Origin: Acidobacteria subdivision 2 bacterium RH1 MAG20
GTDB taxonomy: Bacteria > Acidobacteriota > Terriglobia > Terriglobales > Acidobacteriaceae
NCBI GenBank assembly: GCA_002197545.1
Contig: NFUO01000664.1
Span: 1 to 23,460, forward strand
Length of the DNA: 23,460 nucleotides
Reading direction: 5' to 3'
In this document: positions 8,369 through 17,375 of the stretch, piece by piece
Position numbering within the stretch: the stretch's first letter is position 1
Layout: each line of letters opens with the position of its first letter
Position numbers and translations under genes: made by a program
Notes under the pieces: generated by a model
The model's database searches: none
What the model was told of the DNA's origin: nothing
Seen by the model: the letters and a program-made list of their open reading frames with translations, nothing else

Positions 8369-9925
8369 CTAAAACCTCAGTTGTTGCACCATTTGCATCG
8401 CCGTGCTGTTGATGACGCCTAGTACAAGTTGGGGATAAAGCCCGAGCACGAACATCAGTGCAATGGCCGGCAGCAAAGCGAGCCGCTCCCCGATCGTGAG
8501 ATCAGGCATCTGCGACCATCTCTCGTTGAGTGGCCCGGAGAAGACGCGCTGCAGAATTGTCAGGATGAAGATCGCCGTCAAGAGCAGACCGAGGACCGAC
8601 ACCGACGCCGGCCACGTCGCCAGCGGAAATGTGCCTTTAAAGATCAGAAACTCACCGACAAAGCCGTTGAGTCCTGGCAGTCCCAGCGATGAGAACAGCG
8701 CGATTCCCATAAGACCACAAAACACGGGAACGACTTTGCGCAGCCCACCGAAGTCGTTGAGGTATCGTAAACCGCCGCTGCGTTTCTCCAGCAAGGCCAC
8801 AAACCAGAACAACGTCGCAGCGGTGAGGCCATGGTTGAACATCTGCAAAAATACACCGTTGAGCGCCGCGGCTTTTTCAGTTGCAAGCGCTGCATCTTCT
8901 CCGGTGAACTTCAGGACGGAAAATATCCCAAGCATGCAATAGCCCAGGTGATTGATGGAGGAGTAGGCGAAGATCCGTTTCAGGTCTTGTTGCGCGAGCG
9001 CAGCGTAGGCGGAGATCACGATGGTGGCCACGGCAAGCCACAACAGCGGTGTCCGCATCAATCGCAGCTGCACATAAAAGATGGGGAGCAGTATCCGAAG
9101 AAAGCCATACACACCCATCTTTGACATGGTGCCGGTGAGCAGCATGGTGGTGCCCGTCGGCGCCTCGGCATAGGCGGCGGGTAGCCAAGTGTGGAATGGG
9201 ACAAGCGGCACCTTCACAGCAAAGCCGAGAAAGACTCCGAAGCAAAGGACCAGCGCAATCTTTTCCGCCGTGAACCTGTGCCAGCCCGAAATAGCCGCGA
9301 AGGCGGGAACGAGCTGTCCATTCCTCGCCATTTCGGCAACGTCCATAAAGTCAAATTTGCCTGTGCACAAAAAGACCGCCAGGAACGCGAGCAGCAGCGC
9401 GACGCTTCCAACCATGGTGTAGAGGAAGAACTGGGTCGCCGCAGTGGCGCGTTGGGAGCCGCCCCATAGCCGAATCAGGAAGAATGCAGGGATGAGACTA
9501 AGCTCCCAGAAGAGAAACCAGTGAAAGAAATTGAGCGCCGTGAAAGTCCCGAACAGCCCTGCTTCAAGCATCAGTATGAGCGAAAAATAGAGCGGGACTC
9601 TCTCGTGAATCTGCCACGACGCGGCCATCGCCATGGGAACGACTATGGCTGAAAGAAGTAGCATCAGCAGGCCCAGACCATCGATACCCACGTGGTACTG
9701 CACGCCCAGCACTGGAATCCAGGCGTGTACTTCCTCGAACTGAAGGCCCCCGAAGGCGGGATTAAATCGATGCCACAAAACCAGGATGAGGGCGAGCGCA
9801 AGGAAAGCAAAGGCCAGCCCCAGCCCGCGCGCCAGTTTGTGGCTCTTCGCGCCGAGAGCCAGAATTGCTATCGCTCCCAGCAATGGCACGATCGTCAGGC
9901 AGGAGATGGGCGGAAGTGAGTTCAT
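8369..9925 (-). CDS. nuoM: Complex I subunit M, first copy (canonical NuoM)
   Basis: Antiporter-like proton-pumping subunit of the membrane arm. The start at 9925 is chosen because its ATG overlaps the nuoL TGA as ATGA; the 43 codons open upstream are the nuoL 3' end in another frame. The 518-aa protein is close to the usual NuoM length. All expected charged residues are present: E141 (LFWELSLIP), K238 (GFAVKVPLVPFHTWLP), K269 (TMSKMGVYG) and E425 (GFVGEFLIF). It lies between nuoL and the second nuoM. This copy looks fully competent for proton translocation. Confidence 0.92.
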   Translation of the reverse strand: MNSLPPISCLTIVPLLGAIAILALGAKSHKLARGLGLAFAFLALALILVLWHRFNPAFGGLQFEEVHAWIPVLGVQYHVGIDGLGLLMLLLSAIVVPMAMAASWQIHERVPLYFSLILMLEAGLFGTFTALNFFHWFLFWELSLIPAFFLIRLWGGSQRATAATQFFLYTMVGSVALLLAFLAVFLCTGKFDFMDVAEMARNGQLVPAFAAISGWHRFTAEKIALVLCFGVFLGFAVKVPLVPFHTWLPAAYAEAPTGTTMLLTGTMSKMGVYGFLRILLPIFYVQLRLMRTPLLWLAVATIVISAYAALAQQDLKRIFAYSSINHLGYCMLGIFSVLKFTGEDAALATEKAAALNGVFLQMFNHGLTAATLFWFVALLEKRSGGLRYLNDFGGLRKVVPVFCGLMGIALFSSLGLPGLNGFVGEFLIFKGTFPLATWPASVSVLGLLLTAIFILTILQRVFSGPLNERWSQMPDLTIGERLALLPAIALMFVLGLYPQLVLGVINSTAMQMVQQLRF

Positions 9926-12027
9926 CGCACGCCACTCCAGATCAGGAACGCGACCAGTACCACGAACGCAGCGCCAACCAGGCGCAGATAGTTCTGCGTG
10001 TGGCCATTTTGCAGACGTGCCAAAAGCTTGCCTCCAGCCGTTACCGTGCGGCAACCTTCGTCAAAGCCGGGATTCACGATGTAGGTATCCACGGATCGAG
10101 CGAGCCACGAAAGACCAAGCACAAGATAAGAGACCGCCCACACAGCGCCGTTCCAAATCCATCGGTCGAACCAGTCGCTGACAAGCGACAGCCACGCGTT
10201 CCAACGGATAAAGGTGGCTTGATAGAACTCGTCCACATAGAATTTGCGGCGCAGGAGATGAAATATTTGTGGCTGCAACCTTTCCAGCGCGTCTGTCTCC
10301 TCGGCGCTAACAATGGGTTTGCGTCCGTAGAGCCACCAACCCATCCCCAGACCGACAAAGACGATGATCGAGGAAGAGAGCATCACGGGAAGGATGCGAC
10401 TCTCAAGGAACCCTGCGAAATTAAAAGTAGCTGCCTCACCGTTTAGAAACGAATCGAACCACGGCCATGCGGGTGTGCCGATCACGCCCAAAAAGATTGC
10501 GAACGCAGCCAGGATCACCAGCGGCATCGTCATGACGGCGGCGCTCTCGTGCGGAGAGGTGGGAGAGTTGTGGGCCTGATGTTCGACGCCTGCGGTATGA
10601 GACAGATCGTGGTTCCCTGCGAAACGTGATTCGCCAAAGAACACGTAATACACCTGGCGCGTCATGTAGAAGGCCGTCAACAGCGCACCAAAGCTCCCAA
10701 GGTAGAACGGCACGCGCGAGATGCTCCAGGCTTGTGCAGCATGCAGGATGGCGTCCTTGCTCCAGAAGCCGGAGAAGAACAGGGGGAATCCGCACAGCGC
10801 CAGCATGCCCACTGCATAGGTGGCGAAGGTAATCGGCATGAATCTCTTCAGTCCGCCCATGCGACGGATATCCTGCTCTTCATGACAACCGTGAATGACC
10901 GATCCCGCCCCGAGAAAGAGCAGCGCTTTGAAGAAGGCATGCGTGATGAGATGAAACATGCCGACTGCTACTCCGCCGACACCCAGACCCATCATCATGT
11001 AACCCAACTGCGAAATGGTGGAATACGCGAGGATGCGTTTGATGTCATCTTGCGCGATGGCAATCAGGGCAGCAAAGACGGCTGTGATGGCGCCAATCCA
11101 GGTGACAACCTGCAGCGCCGTGGTTGATGAAGGCGCGAGGGCGATGTCACTATGGGTCGACATGAGCGGATAGACGCGCGCGACGAGAAATACGCCCGCC
11201 GCAACCATGGTCGCCGCGTGAATCAGCGCGCTGACCGGCGTCGGACCTTCCATAGCATCCGGCAGCCAGACGTGCAGTGGGACCTGGCCTGACTTGCCAA
11301 CCGCACCGGCGAAGATCAGCAGCGCGATGCCAGTGGAGACGGCCATGCCGACGCACGTTGTCTGCGCGACCATCTGCATGAGCGCGGAGTGCTCCAGGCA
11401 TCCAGCACCATGGTCGTAAAAAAGCAGTGTGCCGGCTTGCGAATACAACCAAACGATTCCGATGAGAAACGCCAGGTCACCAATGCGTGTGGTGATGAAG
11501 GCTTTCTTGGCTGCAGCGGCCGCAGCGGGTTTTTGATACCAGAATCCAATGAGCAGATAGGAGGTCAGGCCGACTAGCTCCCAACACATGAACAGCAGCA
11601 GCAGGCTGTTTGCAATCACCACGCCCAGCATCGCCGCCGCGAAGAGTGACAAAAAGCAGAAGAAGCGTGTGAAGTTTTCGTCATGGGCCATGTAGCCCGT
11701 GCTGTAGATAAAGATCAGCAGTCCGACAAACGAGACCATCACCAGCATTACCGCAGTGAGCGGGTCGAGCATCCAGCCGAGCTTCAGCCACTCTCCTCCA
11801 TACTGAAGCCAGGGGAAGTTGAAGACCTCTATTTTCGGTTCACCGTGGCCGCTCGATGAGAGCGTGTGCGCAAATGCGCAGAGGGAGAGCAGAAACGACA
11901 GCCCCATGGAGCCAATCGCGAGCGATGCCGCGAACCCGCGATTTCGCTGCCTGGCAAGAGCACTCAGCCCCGCTGCGAAGGCCGGGAGTGCGGGAATCAG
12001 CCAGAGATTTCGGACAATCCAGGTCAT
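9922..12027 (-). CDS. nuoL: Complex I subunit L with extended C-terminal lateral helix
   Basis: Distal antiporter-like subunit of complex I, whose C-terminal amphipathic helix runs along the membrane arm. The protein has 701 aa, longer than the roughly 610-650 aa of common NuoL proteins. The antiporter core is intact: E150 (FMCWELVGLTSYLLIGFWY) and K245 (GAVGKSGQVPLHVWLPDAMEGPT). The segment from YVDEFY (597) to NYLRL (683) is about 87 residues, against roughly 55-62 in the canonical sequences I recall. The added part is Trp/Leu-rich and amphipathic. Such an insertion is what an extra antiporter subunit in the arm would require. A 95-nt gap separates it from nuoK, and its stop overlaps the next start. 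Confidence 0.93.
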   Translation of the reverse strand: MTWIVRNLWLIPALPAFAAGLSALARQRNRGFAASLAIGSMGLSFLLSLCAFAHTLSSSGHGEPKIEVFNFPWLQYGGEWLKLGWMLDPLTAVMLVMVSFVGLLIFIYSTGYMAHDENFTRFFCFLSLFAAAMLGVVIANSLLLLFMCWELVGLTSYLLIGFWYQKPAAAAAAKKAFITTRIGDLAFLIGIVWLYSQAGTLLFYDHGAGCLEHSALMQMVAQTTCVGMAVSTGIALLIFAGAVGKSGQVPLHVWLPDAMEGPTPVSALIHAATMVAAGVFLVARVYPLMSTHSDIALAPSSTTALQVVTWIGAITAVFAALIAIAQDDIKRILAYSTISQLGYMMMGLGVGGVAVGMFHLITHAFFKALLFLGAGSVIHGCHEEQDIRRMGGLKRFMPITFATYAVGMLALCGFPLFFSGFWSKDAILHAAQAWSISRVPFYLGSFGALLTAFYMTRQVYYVFFGESRFAGNHDLSHTAGVEHQAHNSPTSPHESAAVMTMPLVILAAFAIFLGVIGTPAWPWFDSFLNGEAATFNFAGFLESRILPVMLSSSIIVFVGLGMGWWLYGRKPIVSAEETDALERLQPQIFHLLRRKFYVDEFYQATFIRWNAWLSLVSDWFDRWIWNGAVWAVSYLVLGLSWLARSVDTYIVNPGFDEGCRTVTAGGKLLARLQNGHTQNYLRLVGAAFVVLVAFLIWSGVR

Positions 12028-12122
12028 GTCGTCTCAACAAAGGTTTGCAGCGTACGGATTTCGCTTTTTTAGAGCGGGAGTCTACCGCCAGGGAGCAATG
12101 CAGCAATGGTCTTTCGCATGTC

Positions 12123-12434
12123 TTACCCTCTCATGGAGTTCACCTCGTCGATGTTGGTGGTTTTGGTATGTCTGTAGAGGGAGATGATCAGGGCCAGACC
12201 GACTGCTGCTTCTGCCGCTGCAACGCCGATCGAGAAGACCACAAACATCATTCCGGTCAAGGCTTCAGGGTTCGGGCCATACCGCCAGAATGCGATGAAA
12301 TTGAGGTTCGCGGCATTGAGCATCAGCTCGATCCCGATGAGCACAAGAATGGCGTTGCGGCGCATTAGCGCACCGGCCAGACCGATGGCAAAAAGGAGTG
12401 CGGAGAGGAGGAGGCAGCTTGCCAGCGAAGTCAT
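12123..12434 (-). CDS. nuoK: Complex I subunit K
   Basis: Small membrane subunit carrying part of the central charged axis. It has 103 aa and three predicted membrane helices; family members are about 100 aa. The conserved helix glutamates are in LIGIELMLNAANLNFIAF (E36) and AAAEAAVGLALI. The start at 12434 is supported by AGGAG just upstream and by the ATGA overlap with the nuoJ stop. The longer open frame extending to 12872 is only the nuoJ gene read in another frame. Confidence 0.93.
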   Translation of the reverse strand: MTSLASCLLLSALLFAIGLAGALMRRNAILVLIGIELMLNAANLNFIAFWRYGPNPEALTGMMFVVFSIGVAAAEAAVGLALIISLYRHTKTTNIDEVNSMRG

Positions 12435-12925
12435 CGTGTCTCCTGCTTTTCGTGCATGGCGATAGTAACGGCGCCGATAAGCGCGGCGGTCAACAGCACG
12501 CCAATAATTTCCAACGGGAGCGCAAATCGCAACATCAGAGCGTTGCCGATTTGCTGCATGGAGGCTTCGGGTTGTTGCAGTACGGTGTTTCGAGACGCGG
12601 CGCTGTGATAGATGGCCCACGCTAGAATTCCAAAGATGGCGAGGACGACCGTAATGCTTCCTATCCAAGAGCTGCCGATGATGGATTGCGGAGTTGCTCC
12701 TGCATCCCGCGTAAGCAGGATGGCGAAGACGATAAGAATCGCCACCGCTCCGACGTAGACCAGGATTTGTGCAAGCCCAATGAATTGCGCGCCGAGCTGT
12801 AGATACACCACGGCCAAGCCAGTGAAGGCCACGGTGAGCGCCAATACGGAATGTACGAGGTTGCGGAGGCACATGGCCGCCGCCGCTCCCGCCACAGTCA
12901 GTATTGCGAAGATCGTGAACAGCAA
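12431..12925 (-). CDS. nuoJ: Complex I subunit J, probable TTG start
   Basis: Membrane subunit with five helices, including the TM3 region that changes conformation during coupling. From the TTG at 12925 it has 164 aa, near the low end of the family. The conserved region QFIGLAQILVYVGAVAILIVFAILLT is at about 48-74. No ATG or GTG lies at the right place: the frame runs upstream through NEHERIN without a plausible start, whereas TTG at 12925 has AAAGGA 5 nt before it. Its stop overlaps nuoK as ATGA. The open frame to 13282 upstream is nuoH in another phase. Confidence 0.88.
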   Translation of the reverse strand: MLFTIFAILTVAGAAAAMCLRNLVHSVLALTVAFTGLAVVYLQLGAQFIGLAQILVYVGAVAILIVFAILLTRDAGATPQSIIGSSWIGSITVVLAIFGILAWAIYHSAASRNTVLQQPEASMQQIGNALMLRFALPLEIIGVLLTAALIGAVTIAMHEKQETR

Positions 12926-12930
12926 GTTGA

Positions 12931-12936
12931 TCCTTT
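12931..12936 (-). promoter_or_regulatory. Ribosome binding site fixing the TTG start of nuoJ
   Basis: AAAGGA on the minus strand lies 5 nt before TTG (12923-12925). It is the only good site near the conserved N-terminus of NuoJ. Confidence 0.55.
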
Positions 12937-12954
12937 CGTGTTCGTTATTACTGG

Positions 12955-14130
12955 CTATTCGGCAAACCGATAGACCCGCTTTTCCAGCTTCCATCCCTGC
13001 ATTAATCCGCGACCCAGTAGAACATACGGAACCACTACCAGAAGGCCGCAGACAAACCATCGCAAGATGCCTTGCGGCAAAAAGTGCCAGACCCCGGCAG
13101 TGACGAGATTGAGCAGCGCCATCGGCAGCATAAACTTCCAGGCAAAGTTCATCAGCTGGTCCATGCGCAGCCGGGGTAAAGTGCCACGTATCCAAATAAA
13201 GACGACAATCAACGCAAGGAGCTTTGCGAAAAACCAGAGGTATGAAGGAATCCAGGTCAAGAAGGGAAGCGGTGCAGCCCACCCGCCCAGAAATAATGTG
13301 ATCCCCAATCCGCTGATGGCGAACATGCCAAGATATTCACCCAGGAAAAACAGAGCGAATTTGAATCCGGAATACTCGATGTAATAGCCGGCGATGATCT
13401 CCGATTCGCCTTCGGGCAGATCGAAAGGCGAGCGATTGGATTCGGCGGTCGCCGCGATCATGAATAGAACGAACCCGGCGAATCCCCAAGGCGTGAAGAC
13501 GAACCAGTGGGGCAGGATTCCGATATAGCCAGCCTGCTTTTCGACGATCGCCACGGTGGAGAGCGAACCGGCCGCCATGATGACCGTGACCGACGCAAGA
13601 ATCAGCGGCACTTCGTAGCTGATCATCTGCGCGATGGCGCGCATCGCACCCAATAACGAGTATTTATTACGGCTCGACCATCCAGCCATAAAGATTGTCA
13701 GTTCCATCACGGAGCTGACAGCGAAAAAGAACAGCACTCCTGCGTCCAGATTAGCCAGCACCATATTTCGGCCTATGGGCAGCACAGCGTAAAGCGAGAA
13801 GGCAGCCAGCACCAGCACCACTGGTGCTAGAAGATGTACCGTCTTGTCCGCTGCCTGCGGCACAATGTCTTCCTTGGTCAATGACTTTATTCCGTCCGCG
13901 AGAGGCTGGAGAAAGCCAAACGGGCCCACGCGATTTGGGCCATAACGATTTTGCATTCGGCCCAGTCCCTTGCGCTCAAGAATGGTGGTGACCGCAAAGA
14001 GCGATGCAAACACTGCCAGGATGGCGACAACCGAAAGCAGCGCTGAAAGGGTGGATTGGAGACTGGCAGGCGCATGACCTACGAGCCAGTGTTGCAGGAT
14101 CACGAAGAATTGATCCGCGGTTTCACCCAT
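12955..14130 (-). CDS. nuoH: Complex I subunit H
   Basis: Membrane subunit that forms much of the quinone cavity and links it to the proton path. It has 391 aa and about 8-9 helices, somewhat longer than many NuoH proteins (about 320-340) because of an N-terminal extension and a longer first loop. Signature segments are ERKGLGRMQNRYGPNRVGP (52-70) and AESNRSPFDLPEGESEIIAG (229-248), the latter carrying the acidic loop near the quinone. A further motif, IRGTLPRLRMDQLMNFAWK, lies near the C-terminus. It sits between nuoI (30-nt gap) and nuoJ (29-nt gap). No strong ribosome site is seen. Confidence 0.94.
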   Translation of the reverse strand: MGETADQFFVILQHWLVGHAPASLQSTLSALLSVVAILAVFASLFAVTTILERKGLGRMQNRYGPNRVGPFGFLQPLADGIKSLTKEDIVPQAADKTVHLLAPVVLVLAAFSLYAVLPIGRNMVLANLDAGVLFFFAVSSVMELTIFMAGWSSRNKYSLLGAMRAIAQMISYEVPLILASVTVIMAAGSLSTVAIVEKQAGYIGILPHWFVFTPWGFAGFVLFMIAATAESNRSPFDLPEGESEIIAGYYIEYSGFKFALFFLGEYLGMFAISGLGITLFLGGWAAPLPFLTWIPSYLWFFAKLLALIVVFIWIRGTLPRLRMDQLMNFAWKFMLPMALLNLVTAGVWHFLPQGILRWFVCGLLVVVPYVLLGRGLMQGWKLEKRVYRFAE

Positions 14131-14160
14131 GGTTTTGCACCGTGTTGGAGGATGAGAAAA

Positions 14161-14778
14161 TCATTGAATCGATGAGGCTCCGGAACCTGCTTCGGGTGCA
14201 TTGGGTAACGTTTGATTCGACTTAGTCTCAGTGGCGGCCTTTGCTTTGGTCTCCGCTTTAGCTTTCTCCTCCGCGAGATGCGCATCTACTTCTGCCGCTT
14301 CGGTCGGATGGATCTGGCGGTAATACCCGTTGGACTTGGCCAACTGTGCCTTGTCCCAGAGGAGTCCACCGAAACGGTTATCGGTGCTCAATTCAAATTC
14401 GGTATCCATTTTGATGGCTTCAAACGGGCAGACTTCGACGCAGATCTGGCAACTCATGCAGACGGAAACATCGATATTGAAAACCGCTGGATAGAACTGT
14501 GGCTTGCCAACGAAGTCAGGCTTTTTGTCGTTGCTTTTTTCGATGTAGATGCACTTGGGGGGGCATTCCTTTTCACAGATCTGGCAGGCTACACAACGCA
14601 TCCCGGCCTGCCAATCGTCGCCATCATAGACGAGAAAAGGAAAATCTCGCGTGGCTTCGATTTGAGGTAAACGTTGCTCGGGGTACTGCACAGTTGTCAG
14701 GCGGTCTTTGCTGAAGTAGCTGCCGAAAAAATTTCTGGCCGTTTCTACCAGACCCTTTGCAATGCCTTCACCCAACAT
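14161..14778 (-). CDS. nuoI: Complex I subunit I, two [4Fe-4S] ferredoxin-type subunit
   Basis: Peripheral-arm subunit that carries clusters N6a and N6b toward NuoB. It has 205 aa. Two cluster motifs are complete: CVACQICEKECP (C62, C65, C68, C72) and CMSCQICVEVCP (C107, C110, C113, C117). Beyond about residue 165 is a low-complexity Lys/Ala/Glu-rich tail of about 40 residues not needed for the fold. With NuoE, F and G absent, this is the outermost iron-sulfur subunit encoded here and so a natural docking candidate for ferredoxin (inference). The gene precedes nuoH, whereas E. coli has nuoH before nuoI. Confidence 0.94.
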   Translation of the reverse strand: MLGEGIAKGLVETARNFFGSYFSKDRLTTVQYPEQRLPQIEATRDFPFLVYDGDDWQAGMRCVACQICEKECPPKCIYIEKSNDKKPDFVGKPQFYPAVFNIDVSVCMSCQICVEVCPFEAIKMDTEFELSTDNRFGGLLWDKAQLAKSNGYYRQIHPTEAAEVDAHLAEEKAKAETKAKAATETKSNQTLPNAPEAGSGASSIQ

Positions 14779-14856
14779 GAGTCACGCCCTTGAGGTAAAC
14801 AATTCCAATGCACTTTTCGCGACGTTGAATCCTGACCGAATTGCGTCATCGGAAGT

Positions 14857-16029
14857 CTACCGATCCACTTCTCCCAGCACAATATCGATGGTGCCAAAAA
14901 TAACGATCACATCCGCCACATTGGAGCCAAGGCACATATCTTCCAGAACAGTGAGATTGATCAAGCTTGGCGGACGCACCCGATAACGATAGGGATTGGG
15001 GGAGCCGTCACTAATCAGATAGAAGCCAAGTTCCCCCTTGGGCGATTCGATCCGTCCGTAAGCCTCCCCGGCCTTGGGGCGAAATCCCCGGACCTTCGTC
15101 TTGACGTCCATAATCGGGCCGGGAGGGATGTCGCGGAGTGCCTGGTTCAGAATCTTCAGGGATTCGCGCATTTCGAGCATGCGGATCATGTAGCGGTCGT
15201 AAACGTCTCCGTGTTCGCCGATAGGAACCTTGAAGTCAAACCGCTCGTAAATTCCGTATTTGTCCACTTTACGGATGTCATAATTGACGCCGGCAGCACG
15301 AAGCATAGGGCCGGTGATTCCACCTTGAATTGCGAGTTCCTTTGACAGCACGCCAACGCCCTGGGTGCGGGCCAGAAGGATCTCGTTGCCTGTGAGCAGG
15401 CGCTCAAATTCATCGAGGAAACGCGAGAACTCCGCGACTACTTTTTTAGTTTGCTCTAACCAGCCGGCGGGTAAGTCAACGCGGCAGCCGCCGAAGCGCA
15501 TGTAATTGCACATCATGCGTGAACCAGTCAGCGACTCGAACAGGTCGAGGATGATTTCGCGCTCGCGGAAGGCGTACATCAGCGGCGTGCCGCTTGCGCC
15601 CATCTCCTGTGTCAAAAAACCAATGGTGGAAGCGTGATTTTGCAGGCGGGTCAGCTCCGCTGTAATGACGCGAATATACTCGGCACGTTCGGGCACCTGT
15701 ATACCGGCCAGCTTTTCGACAGCGAGGGCATAGGCCCAGTTATTTGTAAGCGAGCACATGTAATCCAGCCGATCGGTATAGGGCATCGAGGCGAGGTAGG
15801 ATGCAGACTCAGCGATCTTTTCGTGGTTGCGATGCAGGTAACCGAAGACCGGTTTGAGTTTCATGACGCGCTCGCCGTCCAGCACGACGTCCATGCGGAA
15901 CACACCATGCGTGGACGGATGGTGTGGCCCCAGAGAGAGTTCGAGCAACGCGTCTTCACCGTTGCTAGTCCCGGCGCTTCTAGTCATCTTCTGAACTTCG
16001 GCAGCAATCATTTCCATTCCCGGTCCCAT
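14857..16029 (-). CDS. nuoD: Complex I subunit D (49-kDa type)
   Basis: Peripheral-arm subunit that forms the quinone site with NuoB. It has 390 aa from the ATG at 16029. GPHHPSTHG (34-42) supplies the quinone-site histidine and Y90 in [12 protein letters not shown] is the quinone-site tyrosine. The C-terminus is the canonical DIVLGEVDR. In-frame ATGs at residues 5 and 7 are also possible starts; the ribosome site does not decide. NuoC and NuoD are separate genes, 13 nt apart, not the fused NuoCD of E. coli. No hydrogenase-type Ni-binding cysteine pairs are present, so this is complex I and not a group 4 hydrogenase. Confidence 0.94.
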   Translation of the reverse strand: MGPGMEMIAAEVQKMTRSAGTSNGEDALLELSLGPHHPSTHGVFRMDVVLDGERVMKLKPVFGYLHRNHEKIAESASYLASMPYTDRLDYMCSLTNNWAYALAVEKLAGIQVPERAEYIRVITAELTRLQNHASTIGFLTQEMGASGTPLMYAFREREIILDLFESLTGSRMMCNYMRFGGCRVDLPAGWLEQTKKVVAEFSRFLDEFERLLTGNEILLARTQGVGVLSKELAIQGGITGPMLRAAGVNYDIRKVDKYGIYERFDFKVPIGEHGDVYDRYMIRMLEMRESLKILNQALRDIPPGPIMDVKTKVRGFRPKAGEAYGRIESPKGELGFYLISDGSPNPYRYRVRPPSLINLTVLEDMCLGSNVADVIVIFGTIDIVLGEVDR

Positions 16030-16042
16030 TGCGGATGTCGAA

Positions 16043-16675
16043 TCATGGACGTTCCTCTATCGCGCGAGCCTGCGTCGATTTTTGAAGCACTGCGTCATGC
16101 GGTGTTGGCTCATATTCATAGTCGTTCGGCTCAACATAGTCCTTGCGCATGGGGTGGTCTTCAAATCCGTCCCACATGAGGATGCGGCGCAGATCGGGAT
16201 GGCCTTCGAAGATAATTCCGTAGAGGTCGAAGATCTCGCGTTCCTGAAACTCCGCGCTTCGCCAGACAGGTGTGAGCGACGGCAAAGTAACTCGGTCGCT
16301 CCGGTTTTCGGTGCGCTGCCGCAGCACGAGTGCTCCATGCTTCTTCTCCATCGAATACAGGTGATAGACGGCTTCCAGATAACCTGGAGACCGGGTCTTC
16401 CGAACTTCCTCGACCTCTTGTTCCACCCCATTTACTAACTGTTTAACTTTCACTTTCTCTGAAATCTCTGTATCCAGCCAGTCCACGCCGGTGACATTTG
16501 AACAGTAATCAAGACGGAGTTCCGGATCGTCCCGCAGAAATCTTCCAATCTCGAAGGCATGCTCTCGATCGAGCAACAGCGAATGCTGACCGGAGGGGCT
16601 GCCGTTGAGAACGATTTGTAGAGAGCAACCCGGCACGGCCGCTTCAATATCGGATTTAATCTTTTCCAGGTTCAT
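16043..16675 (-). CDS. nuoC: Complex I subunit C (30-kDa type)
   Basis: Peripheral-arm subunit packing against NuoD and NuoB. It has 210 aa. The family signature [20 protein letters not shown] begins at residue 145 and continues to HPMRKDY at 174-180. A charged stretch of about 25 residues (about 72-97, [20 protein letters not shown]) is inserted between VTGVDWLD and the EAVYHLYS strand. The start codon lies inside the 3' end of nuoB (20-nt overlap), implying coupled translation. Confidence 0.93.
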   Translation of the reverse strand: MNLEKIKSDIEAAVPGCSLQIVLNGSPSGQHSLLLDREHAFEIGRFLRDDPELRLDYCSNVTGVDWLDTEISEKVKVKQLVNGVEQEVEEVRKTRSPGYLEAVYHLYSMEKKHGALVLRQRTENRSDRVTLPSLTPVWRSAEFQEREIFDLYGIIFEGHPDLRRILMWDGFEDHPMRKDYVEPNDYEYEPTPHDAVLQKSTQARAIEERP

Positions 16676-17306
16676 CTTTGCCCGTCATGCACTGGTCATT
16701 TGGAGTCTTGTAGATGATGTTCCATAGTTTGAGATTTTTCGCTGGCTCCAGATCGTGCGCTCCGTATTCCGGGACAACGAATTCACTGGGCGCATCTGCA
16801 TTTAGATGCCGTGGTCTGTCTACTCCGGTAAGAGGTTGCGCAGCGATCTTCTTCTGCAAGGTGATGAAAGCATCCATGAGCGCTTCCGGGCGTGGAGGAC
16901 AGCCGGGAATATGCACGTCCACGGGAATATAGCGATCGATCCCCTTCAGGACGTTATAACCCTGCTTGAAGGGGCCGCCAGAGATCGCGCAGGCACCCAT
17001 CGCGATCACATACTTCGGCTCCGGCATCTGGTTGTAGAGCCGCACTACCTGCGGGGCCATTTTTTTGGTGACGGTACCGGCGACAATCATCAAATCTGCT
17101 TGCCGTGGCGAGGGGCGGAAGACCTCAGCGCCAAACCGCGCCAGATCATAACGGGCCATAGTCGTGGCGATCATCTCGATGGCACAACAGGCAAGGCCGA
17201 AGGTCAGTGGCCACACAGAGCTCTTCCGGCCCCAGTTGTAAAGCTCTTCGAGGGTGGTAGTGAAAATTCCTTGTCGGCTCAACTCGAGTTTCAGCTCAGA
17301 ATCCAT
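16656..17306 (-). CDS. nuoB: Complex I subunit B (cluster N2 subunit)
   Basis: Carries the terminal [4Fe-4S] cluster N2 that reduces quinone. From the ATG at 17306 it has 216 aa. N2 ligands are the tandem cysteines in [10 protein letters not shown], the cysteine in GACAISGG, and that in PGCPPRPE. The family region spans about residues 20-150, followed by an extended tail of about 60 residues. The frame is open to a TTG at 17351, which would add 15 residues ([18 protein letters not shown] sequence); neither start has a clear ribosome site, and ATG is preferred. It follows nuoA with a gap of about 69 nt. Confidence 0.92.
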   Translation of the reverse strand: MDSELKLELSRQGIFTTTLEELYNWGRKSSVWPLTFGLACCAIEMIATTMARYDLARFGAEVFRPSPRQADLMIVAGTVTKKMAPQVVRLYNQMPEPKYVIAMGACAISGGPFKQGYNVLKGIDRYIPVDVHIPGCPPRPEALMDAFITLQKKIAAQPLTGVDRPRHLNADAPSEFVVPEYGAHDLEPAKNLKLWNIIYKTPNDQCMTGKDEPGKD

Positions 17307-17375
17307 TTTTACCGTTTCGCTTGCCGCTTGAAGGTTGGACGCACTCTGCAATGTTTTGATTGACGAAAGGAAGAG

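Noticed and set aside
9926..10054. N-terminal extension of the first nuoM to 561 aa
   Set aside because: The added residues are the nuoL 3' end in another frame; the ATGA overlap at 9922-9925 marks the true start.
5371..12434. Mrp-type sodium/proton antiporter operon
   Set aside because: The antiporter-like genes are in one tight operon with nuoA-K; no mrpE, F or G genes are seen.
12435..12872. N-terminal extension of nuoK to 249 aa
   Set aside because: The added codons are nuoJ read in another frame; the ATG at 12434 has AGGAG and an ATGA overlap.
14857..17306. Group 4 membrane hydrogenase or formate hydrogenlyase instead of complex I
   Set aside because: NuoD lacks the paired Ni-binding cysteines, and NuoA, J and K are present.
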